A stretch of DNA of 64,000 nt, taken from NCBI GenBank assembly GCA_016720855.1, contig JADKJU010000001.1:923501-987500 (forward strand), given 5' to 3'. The stretch comes from Betaproteobacteria bacterium. Its GTDB lineage: Bacteria > Pseudomonadota > Gammaproteobacteria > Burkholderiales > Usitatibacteraceae. The position numbers were made by a program, and so were the translations under genes. Under the pieces are notes generated by a model. That model searched no databases and was not told the origin of the DNA. It saw only the letters and a program-made list of their open reading frames with translations. Below, in pieces: positions 62,795-64,000 of this stretch; position 1 is the stretch's first letter; each line of letters starts with the position of its first letter.

Positions 62795-64000
62795 CTAGGC
62801 GCGCTCGATCTGGCACAGGGTGGTCTTCGTCTCCTGCATCATCGTGACCGAGTCGTAGCCGTAGGTCGTCGCGGTGTTCACGGCCTCGCCCCGGACGATC
62901 GGCGCCGCCCCGTCCGGGTACTTGTCCAGCAGGTCCTTGCCCTGCCACCAGCCCGCGAAGTGGAATGGAATCCAGGACACGCCCTGCCCGACCCGCTCGG
63001 TCACCAGCGCGCGTACCTTGAGCCGTGCCCCGGTGGGCGTGCCGACCCAGACGAAGTCCCAGTACTTGATGCCGCGGGCCTCGGCGTCCTTCGGGTTGAT
63101 CTCCACGAAGTTCTCCTGCTGCAGCTCCGCGAGCCACGGGTTGGAACGGGTCTCCTCGCCGCCGCCCTCGTACTCGACCAGGCGCCCGGAGGTAAGCACG
63201 ATCGGGAATCTCTCGTGCACCTTTTCGGCGATGTTCTTCTGCTGCGCGGTCTTGTAGAGCGTAGGCAACCGCCAGAACGTCTTCTTGTCGTCGTGCGTCG
63301 GGTACTTGGCGACGAGATCCGGGCGGTTGGAGTAGATGGGTTCCCGGTGCAGCGGAATCGCATCCGGGAAGTTCCAAACGACGGCACGCGCCTTGGCGTT
63401 GCCGAACGGATGGCAACCGTGGTTCTTGAGGACCACGCGCTGGATGCCGCCGGAAAGGTCGTTCTTCCAGTTCTTGCCCTCGGCCTCCTTCTGTTCCTCG
63501 GGCGTGAGCTCGCTCCACCAGCCCAGCTTCTTCAGGAGCAGGTGGTCGAACTCGGGGTAGCCCGTCGTGATGTCCGCGCCCTTGGAGCACGAGCCGTCTT
63601 CGGCCAGGAGCGACACGCCGTCGCGCGAGATGCCGAAGTTGGCGCGGAAGTTCCCGCCGCCGTCCATCACGTGCTTGGACGTGTCGTATAGGTTGGTCGA
63701 GCCCGGGTGCTTGAGCGCGGCGTTGCCGTAGCAGGGCCACGGCAGGCCGAAGTAGTCGCCCGACAGGTCGTAGCCCGTTTCCTTGTCGACGACGGACGTC
63801 GTGCAACGAAGCGTCTTCGGGTCGAAGGCATCCATGTGGCGCATGTGGGCCTTGAGCCGCTCGGGCGACTGCCCCGTGTAGCCGATGGTCCAGGTGCCGG
63901 CGTTGATCTCGCGCAGCATGTCCTCGACGAGCGGCTCGTCCCAGCCGTCCTTGTCCTTCACCAGCTTGATGTTCTTCACGAACTCCTTCTCGAAACCGAA
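62795..64000 (-). CDS. formate dehydrogenase catalytic (alpha) subunit, C-terminal part
   Basis: The frame enters at the right edge and stops at TAG 62795-62797; about 401 residues are visible. They belong to the second half of a molybdopterin oxidoreductase: LTSGRLVEYEGGGEETRSNPWLAEL and FVEINPKDAEARGI are the molydopterin-guanine-dinucleotide binding domain, and TYGYDSVTMMQETKTTLCQIERA is the formate dehydrogenase C-terminus. The catalytic (seleno)cysteine and the N-terminal [4Fe-4S] region lie outside the window. First gene of the fdhA-fdhB-lipoprotein-fdhC operon within view. Confidence 0.9.
   Translation of the reverse strand, partial: FGFEKEFVKNIKLVKDKDGWDEPLVEDMLREINAGTWTIGYTGQSPERLKAHMRHMDAFDPKTLRCTTSVVDKETGYDLSGDYFGLPWPCYGNAALKHPGSTNLYDTSKHVMDGGGNFRANFGISRDGVSLLAEDGSCSKGADITTGYPEFDHLLLKKLGWWSELTPEEQKEAEGKNWKNDLSGGIQRVVLKNHGCHPFGNAKARAVVWNFPDAIPLHREPIYSNRPDLVAKYPTHDDKKTFWRLPTLYKTAQQKNIAEKVHERFPIVLTSGRLVEYEGGGEETRSNPWLAELQQENFVEINPKDAEARGIKYWDFVWVGTPTGARLKVRALVTERVGQGVSWIPFHFAGWWQGKDLLDKYPDGAAPIVRGEAVNTATTYGYDSVTMMQETKTTLCQIERA

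Overview
This window is GC-rich chromosomal DNA of a betaproteobacterium. The evidence is the conserved gyrA-serC-pheA-hisC-tyrA-aroA-cmk-rpsA-ihfB-lapAB run, the ompA / TRZ-ATZ hydrolase / ubiG / gph block, the ugd-rfaE1-hldD-cysM heptose block and a ComEA-type helix-hairpin-helix protein. I cannot resolve the family or genus from sequence alone. No phage, insertion sequence, integrase, CRISPR array, tRNA or rRNA was seen.

Layout. 1-7.3 kb: the end of a head-GIN protein, the metallopeptidase mtfA, nadE-glnB with a small membrane protein, a FemAB-like acetyltransferase, a 3'-5' exonuclease, an MDR oxidoreductase and cysM. 7.35-14.3 kb: comEA with a long Lys/Ala tail, then a tightly overlapping envelope operon on the minus strand (lapA-lapB-pyrF-ugd-rfaE1-hldD-lipoprotein) for LPS assembly, heptose and UDP-glucuronate supply. 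14.4-26.6 kb: a mixed-function supraoperon read gyrA, serC, PGDH, pheA, hisC, tyrA, aroA, cmk, rpsA, ihfB, which links serine and aromatic amino acid synthesis to DNA topology and translation. 26.9-32.0 kb: ompA, an MTA/SAH deaminase, ubiG, gph, a Tat-type DUF1501 protein and tmRNA. 32.1-38.5 kb: a TylF-type methyltransferase, a FIST sensor coupled to a large PAS/GAF/GGDEF/EAL protein, and a periplasmic rhodanese. 38.5-48.1 kb: feoAB behind a Fur-like site, two DASS carboxylate transporters, and a Wolinella-type fumarate reductase operon frdCAB flanked by two decayed genes (a fumarase/aspartase remnant and a Bug-type binding-protein remnant). 48.1-55.2 kb: two glycosyltransferases, a methyltransferase, a CHASE2 nucleotide cyclase and an MBL-fold hydrolase. 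55.2-55.5 kb: an AT-rich inverted-repeat element. 55.5-64 kb: a MoxR / DUF4287-SRPBCC / CoxE-like VWA set, a DUF4139 protein, sodC and a formate dehydrogenase operon whose large subunit runs off the window.

Together, formate dehydrogenase, a dihaem quinol:fumarate reductase and C4-dicarboxylate carriers suggest that formate oxidation and fumarate reduction (or succinate oxidation) can feed the quinone pool, a flexible aerobic/low-oxygen metabolism.

Two points concern sequence quality. Between about 28.3 and 31.75 kb nine small indels, mostly in short homopolymers, break four consecutive genes and also the tag frame of tmRNA. At about 43.6 kb a G-only tract replaces part of a transporter gene. 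Both look more like assembly or read errors than biology, and any reader should treat the affected proteins with care.
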